A stretch of DNA of 64,000 nucleotides from Ectobius pallidus (taxonomy: Eukaryota > Arthropoda > Insecta > Blattodea > Ectobiidae): the NCBI GenBank assembly GCA_964059195.1, contig CAXKWD010000007.1:22641023-22705022 (forward strand), given 5' to 3'. The translations under genes were made by a program, and so were the position numbers. Position 1 is the first letter of the stretch. Each line of letters begins with the position of its first letter. Below the pieces are notes generated by a model. That model worked only from the letters and a program-made list of their open reading frames with translations. It ran no database searches and was not told the DNA's origin. Below, piece after piece: positions 32,130 to 42,604 of the stretch.

Positions 32130-32745
32130 ATAAGAGAGGAAGAAACGATGTGAATTTTCTTACAATGCATAGACGATCCAGTAATTCTGACTGTAGTAGT
32201 AGAAGATGTCGGTGTGAATCAAAGTGCAGTACTTCTGATAATTTATTGTGTTATTGATGCAATAATAAGAAAAGCACATAATTTCCAAAAAATCTCCATT
32301 AATCTGAATCTGCAAAAGCTGAATAGCAGCAACGATATAGACTACTTTTCCTGCTGCAATAGGATCTATTTATTGTACTCATGTACCTATCCATATAGAA
32401 GCCTAGCATTCATGCAGACGACTTTTTTTCCCCCTCCACCGCCCCCGGAGCCTCGACCATAGGCCATACTCCGGTCCCAACAACTTTTCGGCGCTTGTGT
32501 TCTATTGCTCTACTTTTCGCTCTTGTGTACTTCAAGCTTGTGGGACCTAGGTATTTTAACCGAAAAGTGGTGGCCAGTAATGTACAACCTATTTGTAATT
32601 CTAAAGAACTATTCACTAGTATTGACACTACTTGGTCAGGTTCAGTACATGATTTGCGCATTTGGAAAATTCTGATGTGTATAAATTAACGATGAAAATC
32701 GAACAAATGCATATTTTCTGGGCGATGCAATACCTTTTCAGCTCA
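32130..32745 (+). pseudogene. PIF/Harbinger transposase remnant
   Basis: Read in order on the plus strand: GVNQSAVLLIIYCVIDAIIR then KAHNFQKIS (32208-32300) matches the helical region before the DDE core. SNVQPICNSKELFTSIDTTW then SGSVHDLRIWK (about 32575-32670) matches the Harbinger block NVQ..C......VD..W.GS.HD.RI, where the aspartates of the nuclease lie. ENSDVYKL follows in a third frame. Stops, shifts and a GC-rich interruption near 32430 make it inactive. The frame is cut at 32747 by a nested insertion. Confidence 0.7.
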
Positions 32746-32747
32746 TG

Positions 32748-32789
32748 CATGGACGTCCGCAGAAATTTTGTCAAGGGGGGGGGATTATT

Positions 32790-32826
<37 letters not shown>

Positions 32827-33276
32827 ATATCCACATCATCATCATCATCATCATCCACGTCCTTGATTTAATGTAGTTGGCCCATGAGTATGGATACACA
32901 GTAAAAATTTAATATATTATCTACCCCTTACAATTTCACAGATTGACCTACTATTCACATAAAATGGGTCAGACTTCATCCATTGCTTTACCTTCATTGC
33001 AATAAATTGCTTGACAGGAAATGATTTCAAGTTTAGTGGGATTAATTATTCCTAAATGTTCATATCAATCATATCAATTTCCTGATTCATATCTGAGAAG
33101 TCAGCTGTTACCACTCGTTTTTCTTGATTTTGTCCAAACAACTCATATTATAGTATGTGGAAACCTAAGCCTCACTTCATATTAGTTGTAATAGTTATAA
33201 TAATTTAGTTTACAGATTTATGTATAAATAAAATTTCCAGAGGGGGCTGCGGCCCCACCCATTACGCACGGCCATG
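32748..33276. mobile_element. small hAT-like element nested in the Harbinger element
   Basis: It starts CATGGACGTCCGCAG and ends inversely as CATGGCCGTGCGTAA. AGCTCATG/GGCTCATG flanks it (7 of 8 identical, 32740-32747 and 33277-33284). The interior has a G run, TTA and ATC microsatellites (32785-32855) and GGGGGCTGCGGCCCCACCC near the right end. Frames of poly-Leu or poly-Asn over the microsatellite are artefacts. Confidence 0.6.
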
Positions 33277-33960
33277 GGCTCATGGTATTCGCCGAAATAG
33301 TATTTCCCCACAAGATAAATTTTATAATAAGTGTACAGACTAAGTAATGCAAGTTTAACAACTGAAAAGAGTTTTAAGCAAGTCAAACAATTTCCTATTT
33401 TTCAAAGCAAAAGAAGAATAACAATAGCAAAAGTTCCGTCAGTTATGATGTGCAGTTTTTGTTCTCCATCTAAATTTAGGTGGGGTGGACTTCTCCAGTA
33501 GGCCTACAACTTGATGATCTTTAAAAATTATTTAATATTATATAGAAAAACAAGATTGTAAAATGCATTTAAAAATGCGTTATAACTTAAATGCTGGTAT
33601 TTAGACAACCTTGAATTAATTAGAAATAGTAATAGTTACTTTTCCTGAAGGGCAGGGATGTGTTTGAAAACGTATGACCTAGCATAACACATTTATTTTG
33701 TGCATGTGATGTGTGTTGATGAATGAAGAGCTCCTTTGTTTGTTTATCTTAGTCATGTTTAGCTGTGAAAATAACTGGTGGTGAGGGGAGGTAATTACTC
33801 CCATCGAGGAGTAATTAGTCAGCCGTCCCAGGCAACTTTTAATGATACCAAATGGAGAAATTGCTCTTAGGTTGAGTAAATTCCTTTTTACTCAAAAGAG
33901 ATTTCTCTGGAGAAATTGCTCAGTTTTATTCATACCACCCAATGAATGCTCAAAAAGAGG

Positions 33961-34478
33961 TGTAGAGGGAAATGGAAGAAACACAATTTTTTACTTTGGG
34001 ACTTTGTTTGGACTAGTTAGGAGGTGAACAACTAAAAGTCCCCACTCCTAGGAGGTGAGCGGGGGGCAGGGGGGCCCTTAGAAGGTTCCTTTTTTCGGTT
34101 TTTCGCTTATATCTCGGAAACTATGGGTTCTAGCGATAAGATCTTTCTATACAAAATTAAATATGACAAAATGCTCCACAAGGTTGATTCTTTTCATTTT
34201 TTCGCTATCTCGCCTAGTTTCCGAGATATCTGCGCTCAAAATTAGCTAATTTTGAAAAAAATAAAATTGCCTCCCTTTTTTGCCTTATATCGTTAGCTAA
34301 CTCTTTGGCCCTTCGTCCTACGAAACATTCATAAGAAAGGAAGTTGTAGAGAATTAAATTTCCTTCAAGATTATGTGATAGTTTACTTTTTATCTTTAAC
34401 CGTTCAAAAGTTAGAGCAATTTTAGCTTTATGTGTAAATTCCGGAATTTTGCAGAAAAACTTAACTTTCGTATTTTCC
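33961..34478 (+). repeat. ~520-bp terminal arm of a long-TIR element (unpaired copy)
   Basis: It aligns along its whole length with the reverse complement of 38474-38995. Landmarks in order: GACTTTGTTTGGACTAGTTA, AAAGTCCCCACTCCTAGGAG, TTTTTCGCTTATATCTCGGA, CTATACAAAATTAAATATGA, TGGCCCTTCGTCCTACGAAA, and AATTCCGGAATTTTGCAGAA. Its outermost part is separated by the Harbinger insertion and resumes left of 31050 (CAGTCAATG). It lies beside, not within, the element at 34668. Confidence 0.8.
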
Positions 34479-34480
34479 AT
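34214..34480 (-). pseudogene. 88-codon outward-reading frame inside the long arm
   Basis: It starts MENTKVKFFCKIPEFTHKA and continues ERLKIKSKL, FVGRRAKELANDIRQKREA. The same peptide, with substitutions and one stop, is read from the right arm (38480-38700) directly downstream of the PIN-like gene. So the gene's reading may run into the arm at the right, with the left arm carrying a copy by virtue of being an inverted repeat. I do not recognise the sequence as a known domain. It may be non-coding. Confidence 0.35.
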
Positions 34481-34571
34481 TATTTCACTGCTCTAACTCT
34501 GTATAAAAGCCAATATTACGTATTTATATGTATCAATAGTATGTACTATATATATAAGTTGTACATAAATA

Positions 34572-34574
34572 AAT

Positions 34575-34626
<52 letters not shown>
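34572..34626. repeat. (AT)n microsatellite
   Basis: An uninterrupted AT run of about 50 bases between the two adjacent long-arm copies. It gives a spurious Tyr-Ile repeat frame. Confidence 0.95.
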
Positions 34627-34630
<4 letters not shown>

Positions 34631-35106
34631 TTTGTAATATATTTTCAAGAAATATATATGCTTATGTATAGTCCATTCAGTGATTGAATGAATAGATGGA
34701 ACTGGAAGGAACACGGGTTTTGACTTTGGGACTTTGTTTGGACTAGTTAGAAGTTAAACATACGAAAAGTCCCCACTCCTAGGAGGTGAGCGGGGGGCAG
34801 GGGGTTCCGTAGAAGGCCCCTTTTTTCGGTTTTTCGCTTATATCTATGGATCCTAGCGTTAATACCACTCTATACAAAATTAAGCCAGATAAAATGTTCC
34901 ATCAAGACTGATTCCTTTCACTTTTTCGGTATCTCACACAGTTTATTTTAAACTTGTATGTGATCGGAAATTAATTTTCAAGAATAACAACTTTTTTTTT
35001 CTAGAGTTTGAAAATAAGTATCAAACTGTCTCGGAAAGATCGAGCACTCCCCCTTTCGACTGTTAGCTCGTCAATCAAGATAATATATGGAAAGGGCGTC
35101 TGTGGA

Positions 35107-36464
35107 TCTTTTTTTGCTATTCCAGCGCAAATCCATAAGTAAGAGGACGAAGATTTGAAAACTTATTTGCAATATGAATTAGCCCTTTTCCCTTTGGCCT
35201 TCTTCAATGAGGGTGGGATGAGGATATCGACGAATTCAGTTCTCTAGAAAGAGCTCAATCCAACTATCAAAGATGTACGTATGACACACTTTGACATTGT
35301 TATGGACGGAGGACTTCTCCTGCACAAAGTTATTTGGCAAAGAGTTTCCAAGACATCTGCCATTTGTGATGGATACGTAAATTTTATGAACAGTCACTAT
35401 CGTGGAAGGAGGTACATTGTAGTGTTTGATGGGTACATGAGCTCATCCTCAAATACAAAGGTCGCTGAGCAGCAAAGGCGGTACCGTCTCAGCAAGTCAG
35501 CCGACATACATTTCAATCAGTAGACAGTCATAACTCCGAAGCAGGAAGACTTCCTGTCAAATTTCTACAACAAAAGTCTGCTGATTAACAAGCTGAAAGT
35601 CACAGTACAGGCACATGGAGTCAGAACCCTGCAAGCACGGAATGATGTGGATGTCCTCATTGTAGATATGGCTATGGAGTTGTCACATACCACCGCTGTT
35701 GCAGTTATTGGTGAGGATGTCGACCTAATAGTCCTGTTGATGGCCAAAACACCTAGTGACCAGAACATAATTTCCATCAAGCCTGGGCGTGGAAACATAA
35801 AACCTACATTGTTTTCTACCCGGGAGCTTCAGACCCAGGGGCTGCGAGACGTACTATTTCTACATGCCTTCACTGATATCCAGGGAACTGCTGCAGTTTT
35901 CTCAGACCAAGGATGATGTAGAGGAAGCTGGAGAAAAGTATATTTTGAGGTGGTACGGGGCCCCACCTAAAGAGAAATCTCTAAACGCTTACCGTTACCA
36001 ATCCTATGTAAAATCGGTACCCAATATCAAACTGGACATCTCGTGCCTCCCACCAACTGAGGGGGCAGCGAAACAACATTCTGAGGACATATCCCAAAGT
36101 CGAGATGTGATTGGGACATTAGCTGCCTCCTCAGATGTATGGGTGGGAGTTAACCAACAAATTTCTAACCCCGGTGCACAGTGAGCACCAGGCTGCACCG
36201 AATGAATTTTTTTTTGTCGGTGCACAAAGGATTGTGCCACCACCAAATGCGGATGCAGAAAGGCATCTCTCAAGTGTTCCCCTACGTGCCAAAACTGCCA
36301 GAGGAACTGTCTTAATGGGGGTCCCCTCTTGGAAAATCAGGATGAAGAACTCGACATTGATCCTCTGCCAGTTATCCTAGAAAATGTATCCCCTTTCTCA
36401 ATGGATGAAGAAGAAAACGAAGCAGAATTATGCCCAGGACCAAGTTACCATGACGCGGAAGGAC
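35107..36464 (+). pseudogene. PIN/FEN1-like nuclease candidate with C-terminal Cys-rich module, decayed
   Basis: Read in order on the plus strand. LKTYLQYELALFPLAFFNEG (35155-35215) leads to IVMDGGLLLHKVIWQR (35296-35345), then RRYIVVFDGYMSSSSNTKVA with EQQRRYRLS (35410-35493). A stop at 35521 precedes ARNDVDVLIVDMAMELS and AVAVIGEDVDLIVLLMAK (35635-35750). RDVLFLHAFTDIQGTAA follows at about 35850, then, after a frameshift and probable deletion, AGEKYILRWYGAP, YQSYVKSVPNIKLDISCLPP and TEGAAKQH (to about 36085). APNEFF then CRCTKDCATTKCGCRKASLK with CSPTCQNCQRNCLN (36215-36320) forms a Cys-rich module, and an acidic tail (MDEEENEAE) closes it. The DG..LL, FDGY, DVDVLI and GEDVDLIVLL acidic positions fit a PIN/FEN1-like metal site; that is inference. 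Stops at 35140, 35248 and 35521 and at least two shifts make it inactive. Confidence 0.6.
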
Positions 36465-37964
36465 CAGTGGCGTAGGAAGGGGGGTGCGGGGGGTGCGGGC
36501 CGCCCCGGGTGCCATCAGCCAGGGGGTGACAAAATAAAAATGTGTCTTTGCAAGTAAAAAATCGCCCAAGGGAATAACATTATTTAAAACAATTAAATAA
36601 GCTTAACAACGTTCTACAAGTCAACATGCGTATTGAAACTTCTTTTAGTTTTAAATTCAGTGAACAAAGGTAATAAAACGCGGCTGAACTGGCCGCTGTG
36701 TAGATAAGAACAATAATATTATGGTTAGGGGGAGGGGTGTTTATTTCTGCCGATGCTTGTCTCTGCGGTTTTATTAATTTAAATGAGACTTCAACAATAG
36801 GTGATATTGTATATTACTCAAGCCGCAACCAATTCTACCCGCTGAATTGACGAAAATAAACTTCGAATGTGAGTTGACTCCATAGTCTCCTTCAATCTAG
36901 ATTTTGAACTGGGATGTGCGCATATTTAAGAATAGATTATTAATAATACAGTTCCGTAAAATAGTCACATTACTTCTTTATGAAATTTCTTAGGATCAAC
37001 CTATAAAAACTTGAGAAAGTTGTCGCCAATCTTCGTGTCACATCCCCAAAAGGCAACCCAAAAGGTACCTAACCCAAATACAAAATTTTGTTTTCGTACG
37101 ATTTTCCGTTGCATGATGCCGTATTGCATAGAGCGCGTATTCAGAGTGGGTGGCTTATAAGTTATAACCATAGGCGTATCGTCGGGGGGGGGGGGGGGTT
37201 GGGGGTTTGAACCCCCCCCCCCATTGATTAAAAAAAGGAAAATCGTTTAATTTTTTTTAAGTCTGCCCATAAATTATTTAATACAAATTATAAAACGTGG
37301 GAAGCTTAAAACTCGTTATTTTGCGTCTTAATTTTTTTAAATTTTCCGCGGGGGGACCCGCGGAAGCTTAAAACTCGTTACTTTGCATCTTAAATTTTAA
37401 AATTTTCCGGGAGAGGACACCCGGACCCCCCTTTCCCTGGGGAGTATTCCATACCCCCCAGACCCCGCGGATGTTATAACCCTCCCATATGGTCGGCCTG
37501 GTTACGCCTATGCTTATAACTACCCTTCAGAGGATTATTTCGAAAAAGTGTTTCAAATAAAAGTTTTAGCTCTTAGTATAACCAACCCACGTGCAAAATT
37601 TAAAGAAAATCATTAGATCAGTTTTCGAGAAAACTTTCTTTATGTAAAAATAAGGAAAACGTGTCTCCAATCTTGGGTTCACATCTTGAAAGGTATCTGA
37701 CATAAATACAAAATTTTGTCCTTTTATCAAAATTCATCTTTCCAAAATTCGAGATTTTGCTTGGAAAACAAAATATAAAAAATATAAAAAATCACTCAAA
37801 AAATAACAATTTTCACAATTTCGGGAGTGTATTTTGGCCTAGAAAAGTGAAACAAAAGATGTTCGCTTTATCAACGGTAACATCCACAGTCTGTGGTTCA
37901 CGAAAACAATGTATATCTGTCTGTCTATAACGCACTTTAGATTAATAATAATAATAATAATAGC

Positions 37965-37995
<31 letters not shown>

Positions 37996-38450
37996 GAATT
38001 AAAGGCCGTTTAACAGTACAATGTACAGCATAATGCACTTGATATGTATGTCTTTCCTTAATCCTAACAAAATTTGCTGAATTAGGTTAACTATGTCTTA
38101 TATGCACCATTGGTAGCACTGGTTACAACATGGCGACAACATGGTAACTCGAATCGCTTTATGGATGGTTGATTCATAGTATATCATGATTTCGGAGTTT
38201 AGTTTTGTTTTTATATAACAAAGTAATTATTACTAATTTTGCATAATCCGTTGAGTTTGCGAGTTACATCAGATAAATTCGTTGCAGTTGCATATATCGA
38301 TAAACTCTTAAACTCTCGTGGGATTACCTTTGACTATCCAAAAAATAACACTTGGAACTGTTCCATCTTTGAATAATTTAAATGGGGGGGGGGGGAGGGG
38401 TGACAAGAAATTTTCCGCACCGGGTACCACCTAAGCTTGCTACGCCACTG
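36465..38450. mobile_element. hAT-like element (2 kb), exact TSD GGAAGGAC
   Basis: CAGTGGCGTAGGAAGG at the left and GCTTGCTACGCCACTG at the right form the terminal repeats. GGAAGGAC flanks it at 36457-36464 and 38451-38458. Removing it rejoins the acidic tail of the cargo gene in frame. No transposase is visible; segments at 37010-37160 and 38100-38345 recur inverted at 57150-57290 and 63440-63690, so the family is multicopy. A 344-bp element is nested at 37169. Confidence 0.85.
37169..37512. mobile_element. small hAT-like element nested in the hAT element, with G-run/C-run hairpin
   Basis: The ends CATAGGCGTATCGTCGG and GGTTACGCCTATG form a short inverted repeat. GTTATAAC/CTTATAAC flank it (7 of 8 match). 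A run of about 15 G (37184-37198) followed closely by about 12 C (37211-37222) can fold back. AAGCTTAAAACTCGTTA is duplicated at 37302 and 37364. Confidence 0.6.
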
Positions 38451-38473
38451 GGAAGGACCCTCAGTGGAAGAAC

Positions 38474-39010
38474 GGAAAATACGAAAGTTAAAGTTTCTCT
38501 GCAAAATCCCGGAATTTACACATAAAGTTAAAACTGCTCTACCTTTTGAACGGTTGAAGATAAAAAGTAAACTAACATATATTCTTGAAGGCAATTTAGT
38601 GCTCTAAGACTTCCTTCCTTATGAATTTTTTGTAGGACGAAGGGCCAAAGAATTAGCTAACGAAATAAGGCGAAAAACGCGAGGAAATTTTATTTTTTCC
38701 AAAATTAGCTAATTTTGAGCACGGATATCTCAGAAACTAGGCAAGATAGCGAACAAATTAATTAAATCAATCTTGTGGAGCATTTTGTCAAATTTAATTT
38801 CGTATAGAAGGGTCTTATCGCTAGGACCCATAGTTTCAGAGATATAAGCGAAAAACCGAAAAAAGGGACCTTCTAATGGCCCCCTGCCCCCCGCTCACCT
38901 CCAAGGAGTGGGGACTTTATGTTTACCTCCTTACTAGTCCAAACAAAGTCCCAAAGTCAAAAATTGTGTTCCTTCCATTTCTCTCTACAACTTTTCATTG
39001 ACTGGACTAT
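38474..39010 (-). repeat. right long arm of the cargo element
   Basis: Inverse of 33961-34478 and of 34668-34949. It starts GGAAAATACGAAAGTTAAAG immediately after the end of the cargo gene and finishes CTTTTCATTGACTGGACTAT. It carries the GC-rich block GGCCCCCTGCCCCCCGCTCA. Identity with 33961-34478 is high by eye but with scattered substitutions and small gaps, so the arms are not freshly made. Confidence 0.8.
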
Positions 39011-40900
39011 CTGTAGAAGGTGAATTGAAAATAACATTCTAAAATAAACAGTGCAAAATATATTGCACAAACTTTATTATTTGCTTTTTAGATTGATGAG
39101 TGTACAAACCTCCAGGTCATTAAACTGAGTAAATAATTGCTTCGACTATTAAAGAGACTTAGATTTCCTGGGTAAAGAGAGCGTGCAAAGTAAACTAAGT
39201 CAATAATATTATAGCTTATGCTCACTTTAATTATTGCTATTTTCAGTGAGGATATTTATATGGAATTACGTAGTACAATACCTAAATATTTTTCATTTTT
39301 CAGTGTTCAGATTTATCCAAGAAATTTAATAATCTATAGTTTTCTTTACTATTAATATCAGTACTACGATATTAAGTGCCAGAATGGTACTTTATGAGAT
39401 TGTGTATTAGACGGGAAATGTCTATCCGTCCGTCCGCGTGTCTGTACATTCAAAAAACACTTTGTTACATCAGTTTACCTAGTTTTATTTTATTTTGTTG
39501 AGTTGTAAATCTTGGCTACGAGTTGAAGAAAACATGAAAACAGATTGGTTGACAGAATAAAAATATATAGGCCTAAGTACTGATACAACCTACAACCTAC
39601 AACCTACTTCCAGGCAATGTTTTTTTCACTATGTTACTAAATTGAGACAAGGGTAGTTTTCAAGTACAAATAAAATAAGGAAAACTCTAAAATTTAACTA
39701 GAATACTATAAGCTATGTGCTGAAACACGGACTGGTTATTAAGCTGAATCATACTTTGGAAAATAATATTGATTATAAAGAACAGATGGGACGTCGTAAC
39801 AATGAAATCTAACGAAATGTCTGCACTTGTTCAATGAAATAAAAACACGCGCTAAGAAGTGCCAACTTGCTGCTATATTTTTCTAATAGCTACTGATATT
39901 TGTTTCAGGAATAGGAAATTAGTAATATTGTAAGTTTTAATTAACAGAGAGGTATGAGAACGAAAGAGGTGCACCGCGAGCCAAGCAAATTACCCTACCT
40001 TACCCTAGAATCTAGGGATTTTTCAGTTCCCATGACGACTTTACCGGGCTAGGCCGGTAAAAGTTACTTTACCGGCCTAGGCTGGTGAAGTTCTACTTTC
40101 CGGCGTGTTGAAAGTCCGACAAGTACCGGTACCTGTTTTATAGAGCGTTTACTAAAAGAAATATTTAATCTTCTGATCAGAACCTTTGCGATGACAGATT
40201 CATGCATAGTACATGTATAATCCCATGCTAATAAGATAGTGTGATTCTTTATATCGCCAATAATAACGGCTAATAGATTTCTGATGTGGAGATACGTAGC
40301 CAATTCATCTGCCACTCAGAAGCTGAAGTCGTAGAAGCGAATAATGAGGATGGAGGACCAATCCCTGATCCAATCCACAGGAAGCAGCACAGAGGATAGA
40401 GAGGGGAAAGCATCTGCCTGCGGCTTTTAAATATAATTTTTCTCCAGTACAGAAACCTGTTTCAATTTATAAACCCAGACTAAGAGAAAATTGAATTGAC
40501 CATATAATCTGGAAAAGGACTCGTGCAGCTTTTGCTAGCAAAACCAGTTGTAATTTGCAACTTTTCCTTTTTCCGTATACGATTTTTTTAAACGAAATTT
40601 ATGGATTATTTTATAATAGAAACGTGATTTGATTGTCTTATTAAGTACAGCAAGCAACTTAACTTTGTATATATATACTTATTAGGTCCATGTTTCTATA
40701 AACAATTAATTTATGAACTTTATGAAGATAGGCTAATTTGATACCTTACTAGTTCATAATTATTTAACTACCGCAGCTTCGCATAATTAAAACATAATAT
40801 TTATAAACGCTGGCAATGTTTTTGCATGAATTGCATGAATTACATAATCTTATTTTTAATTATAAGGTATTGTTACTTTCAATGTTTAGGATACCGAGTT
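39011..40900. other. no recognised gene; one GTGCCAGAATG-family fragment and a palindromic patch
   Basis: 39372-39495 is a short GTGCCAGAATG-family copy (AAGTGCCAGAATGGTACTTT, CCGTCCGTCCGCGTGTCTG, ACATCAGTTTACCTAG) with its middle deleted. At 40043-40085 ACCGGGCTAGGCCGGTAAAA is followed by TTTACCGGCCTAGGCTGGT, a local near-inverted repeat. GGCGTGTTGAAAGTCCGACA (40102) resembles 52653. No gene. Confidence 0.5.
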
Positions 40901-40904
40901 GGTG

Positions 40905-41156
40905 GTGGTACAAATTCTTTCTTTTTCTCTTTCTTTCTTTATCTTAGTTTTACCTCTCCCGTATAGGATTTAAGCGACCCAAGCCGCCCGGGCCTTACAG
41001 GGCCGCGATTTGTCAGGAGAGGGATTATCTTTGGATCACATACATACTTTTTTGACCAGACAAGGACATGGAGGGCCTCCCCGGATAAGTGATCAGCCCA
41101 ATGCCGGGGTCACCTCCGAGACATCACGAACACATAGACGAGACGCACCATTCACT

Positions 41157-41193
<37 letters not shown>

Positions 41194-41390
41194 TCACTCC
41201 AAACAAGGCGAGGATGGGATGAAGCTGATAATGACGGCCAGATGATATCTGGGGACCACAAGGGCCTAAAGTTATCCGACATCTGTCTCACAGGCGGGGA
41301 AAACCCCTAGAAAAAACCCACCTACGTAACTTGTTCCGGCCAGGAATGGAATAGCCACAGCGGTGGACGGTGGTACTAATTATAACTTAG
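40905..41390. repeat. unassigned GC-richer repeat-like stretch with (CA)n
   Basis: A CT-rich lead (TTCTTTCTTTTTCTCTTTCT) is followed by CCAAGCCGCCCGGGCCTTAC, a block around 41080-41130, a (CA)n tract (41157-41182) and GGCCAGGAATGGAATAGCCA at 41338. It looks like a transposable-element piece but I could not assign it. The His-Thr repeat frames come from the CA tract. Confidence 0.35.
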
Positions 41391-41477
41391 TATAAAAATA
41401 TTTTTTCTTTATGGAGCTCCGAATAAACTACATTATTTAAGCGTCCATCCGCTTGCAGCTGAAATGTAGGCTACTAG

Positions 41478-42560
41478 CAGGTGCCCGCGGTTTCGCCCAC
41501 GATAATTAATTGAAAAATTAATAATTAAGAGTATAATAATTATTAAAGCATTATATTTATTAACACCTGCACGCAAATCATTCATAAACTAAGCCATTAA
41601 TAATTAATGAAACAGCTAAAATTCCGGCTTTAGAGTACATTCCACGATTAGAAAGCCCCGCCTGGGAAAACGATCTCAGATTCGATTATGCAGTTCCAAA
41701 GCGACCTGTTAACACTGATAATACGTATTGTTTCTCAACTGTTTGTTGACAGATGAATTTGATGTGAATTTTATTTGATAAATCCAGTGTAATTTTCAGA
41801 AATTATGTAATTTTTGAAGGGAAGGAGTTATCTTGTTTGGATTTTTTTTTGTCCGCGATACTGCCCGCGGTTTCGCCCGCCATTGTTAATTGACTCCAGG
41901 ATTTTAAAGAAATTTACACTGTCAGTTTATTAAAAATGTTTGTGGTTCAGAGCTATGAAAATTGTAAGAGAAAATAAAATTAGAATATTTGTTCATTGTG
42001 ATCATTTCACTTAGGCCTTATACATATAATAAAGAAGCGGTTTTCCTAATTTTGTACTCTTCGTGAAAGTTTAGACTGCGAGAGACGAACATCGCCGAGT
42101 ATACCCGATGTTTCACGAAGTGGGCGAGCACTGAGCACTGGGCGAACACTGAGCACGCTATTTAGGGCCGTTGAATTGTATAAGAGTAGATAGGCTGTTT
42201 GCATTTCCATCTCTTGAACAACTCACGTACAGTTGACCATGAGGTTTCTGAAGATTGTGTTCTACAACTTGACCTTCTCGACTGTGATGATGGTTGCTCT
42301 ATCTAAGTGATGCTCTTCTTTCCCAGTTGCTATGGCAACAGAGTATGGCAATATGAATTTCACAGTTGGAAAAGTATAAACGAAGACCGTTGCGTCGATA
42401 GCGCTAAAAATCACGTTTACTGACAGATTTTAGCTCATAACTCGGGAATGAAAATGAAAATCCGACTTCAGAGTGCATTCCTTCCATCTATGATTAAAAT
42501 TTCAGATCTCTGCGTTTGTTCGGAATCGCACACAAAGAGAAAAATAAACACTTCCTTTTA
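41478..42560. repeat. Helitron-like repeat sequences (TGCCCGCGGTTTCGCCC)
   Basis: GTGCCCGCGGTTTCGCCCAC (41474) and CTGCCCGCGGTTTCGCCCGC (41860) recur, and GTGCCCGCAGCTTCGC appears at 48572. The stretch after 41490 aligns with that after 48580: TTAATAATTAATGAAACAGC and ATTCCACGATTAGAAAG are shared. 42380-42530 also resembles 48440-48550. The G/C-rich motif resembles ends of insect non-autonomous Helitrons. Exact borders are not resolved. Confidence 0.45.
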
Positions 42561-42604
42561 TTATACTGTATATAGATTGCCTGGATACGATATACGTTAT
42601 ACAG

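Larger units (their letters stand above)
31050..33940 (+). mobile_element. PIF/Harbinger element (2.9 kb) with nested insertions
   Basis: Left GGGTCGTATGAATAAAGATG and right TTTATTCATACCACCC pair as terminal inverted repeats. Inner parts repeat GAGAAATTGCTC-like and TTACTTTTTACTC-like blocks at both ends. AAT (or CAATG) is duplicated at 31047-31049 and 33941-33943. A plus-strand transposase remnant with Harbinger motifs lies at 32130-32745. Two smaller elements sit inside (31382-32049, 32748-33276). The flanking CAGTCAATG and CAATGAA match the outer end of the long terminal arm at 38991-39009, so this element landed inside that arm. Confidence 0.7.
34668..39010 (+). mobile_element. long-TIR element with one cargo gene (PIN-like / Cys-rich)
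   Basis: The left arm is 34668-34949 (ATAGTCCATTC..., then GGAACACGGGTTTTGACTTT and AAAGTCCCCACTCCTAGGAG). The right arm, 38474-39010, is its inverse, about 540 bp, ending CATTGACTGGACTAT. The left arm diverges from the right after about 270 bp. Between them lies one plus-strand gene (35107-36464, end at 38459). A hAT-like insertion (36465-38450) makes up most of the rest; without it the element is about 2.36 kb. No target duplication was found. I recognise the gene family but not an accepted name for the element. Confidence 0.65.

Noticed and set aside
32628..32871. Poly-Asn, poly-Asp and poly-Leu frames
   Set aside because: Produced by TTA and ATC microsatellites inside a small nested element.
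34430..34687. 85-codon frame with Tyr-Ile repeats as a membrane peptide
   Set aside because: It reads an (AT)n microsatellite and part of the long arm.
41010..41310. Two frames with His-Thr repeats
   Set aside because: They are readings of a (CA)n microsatellite in two frames.
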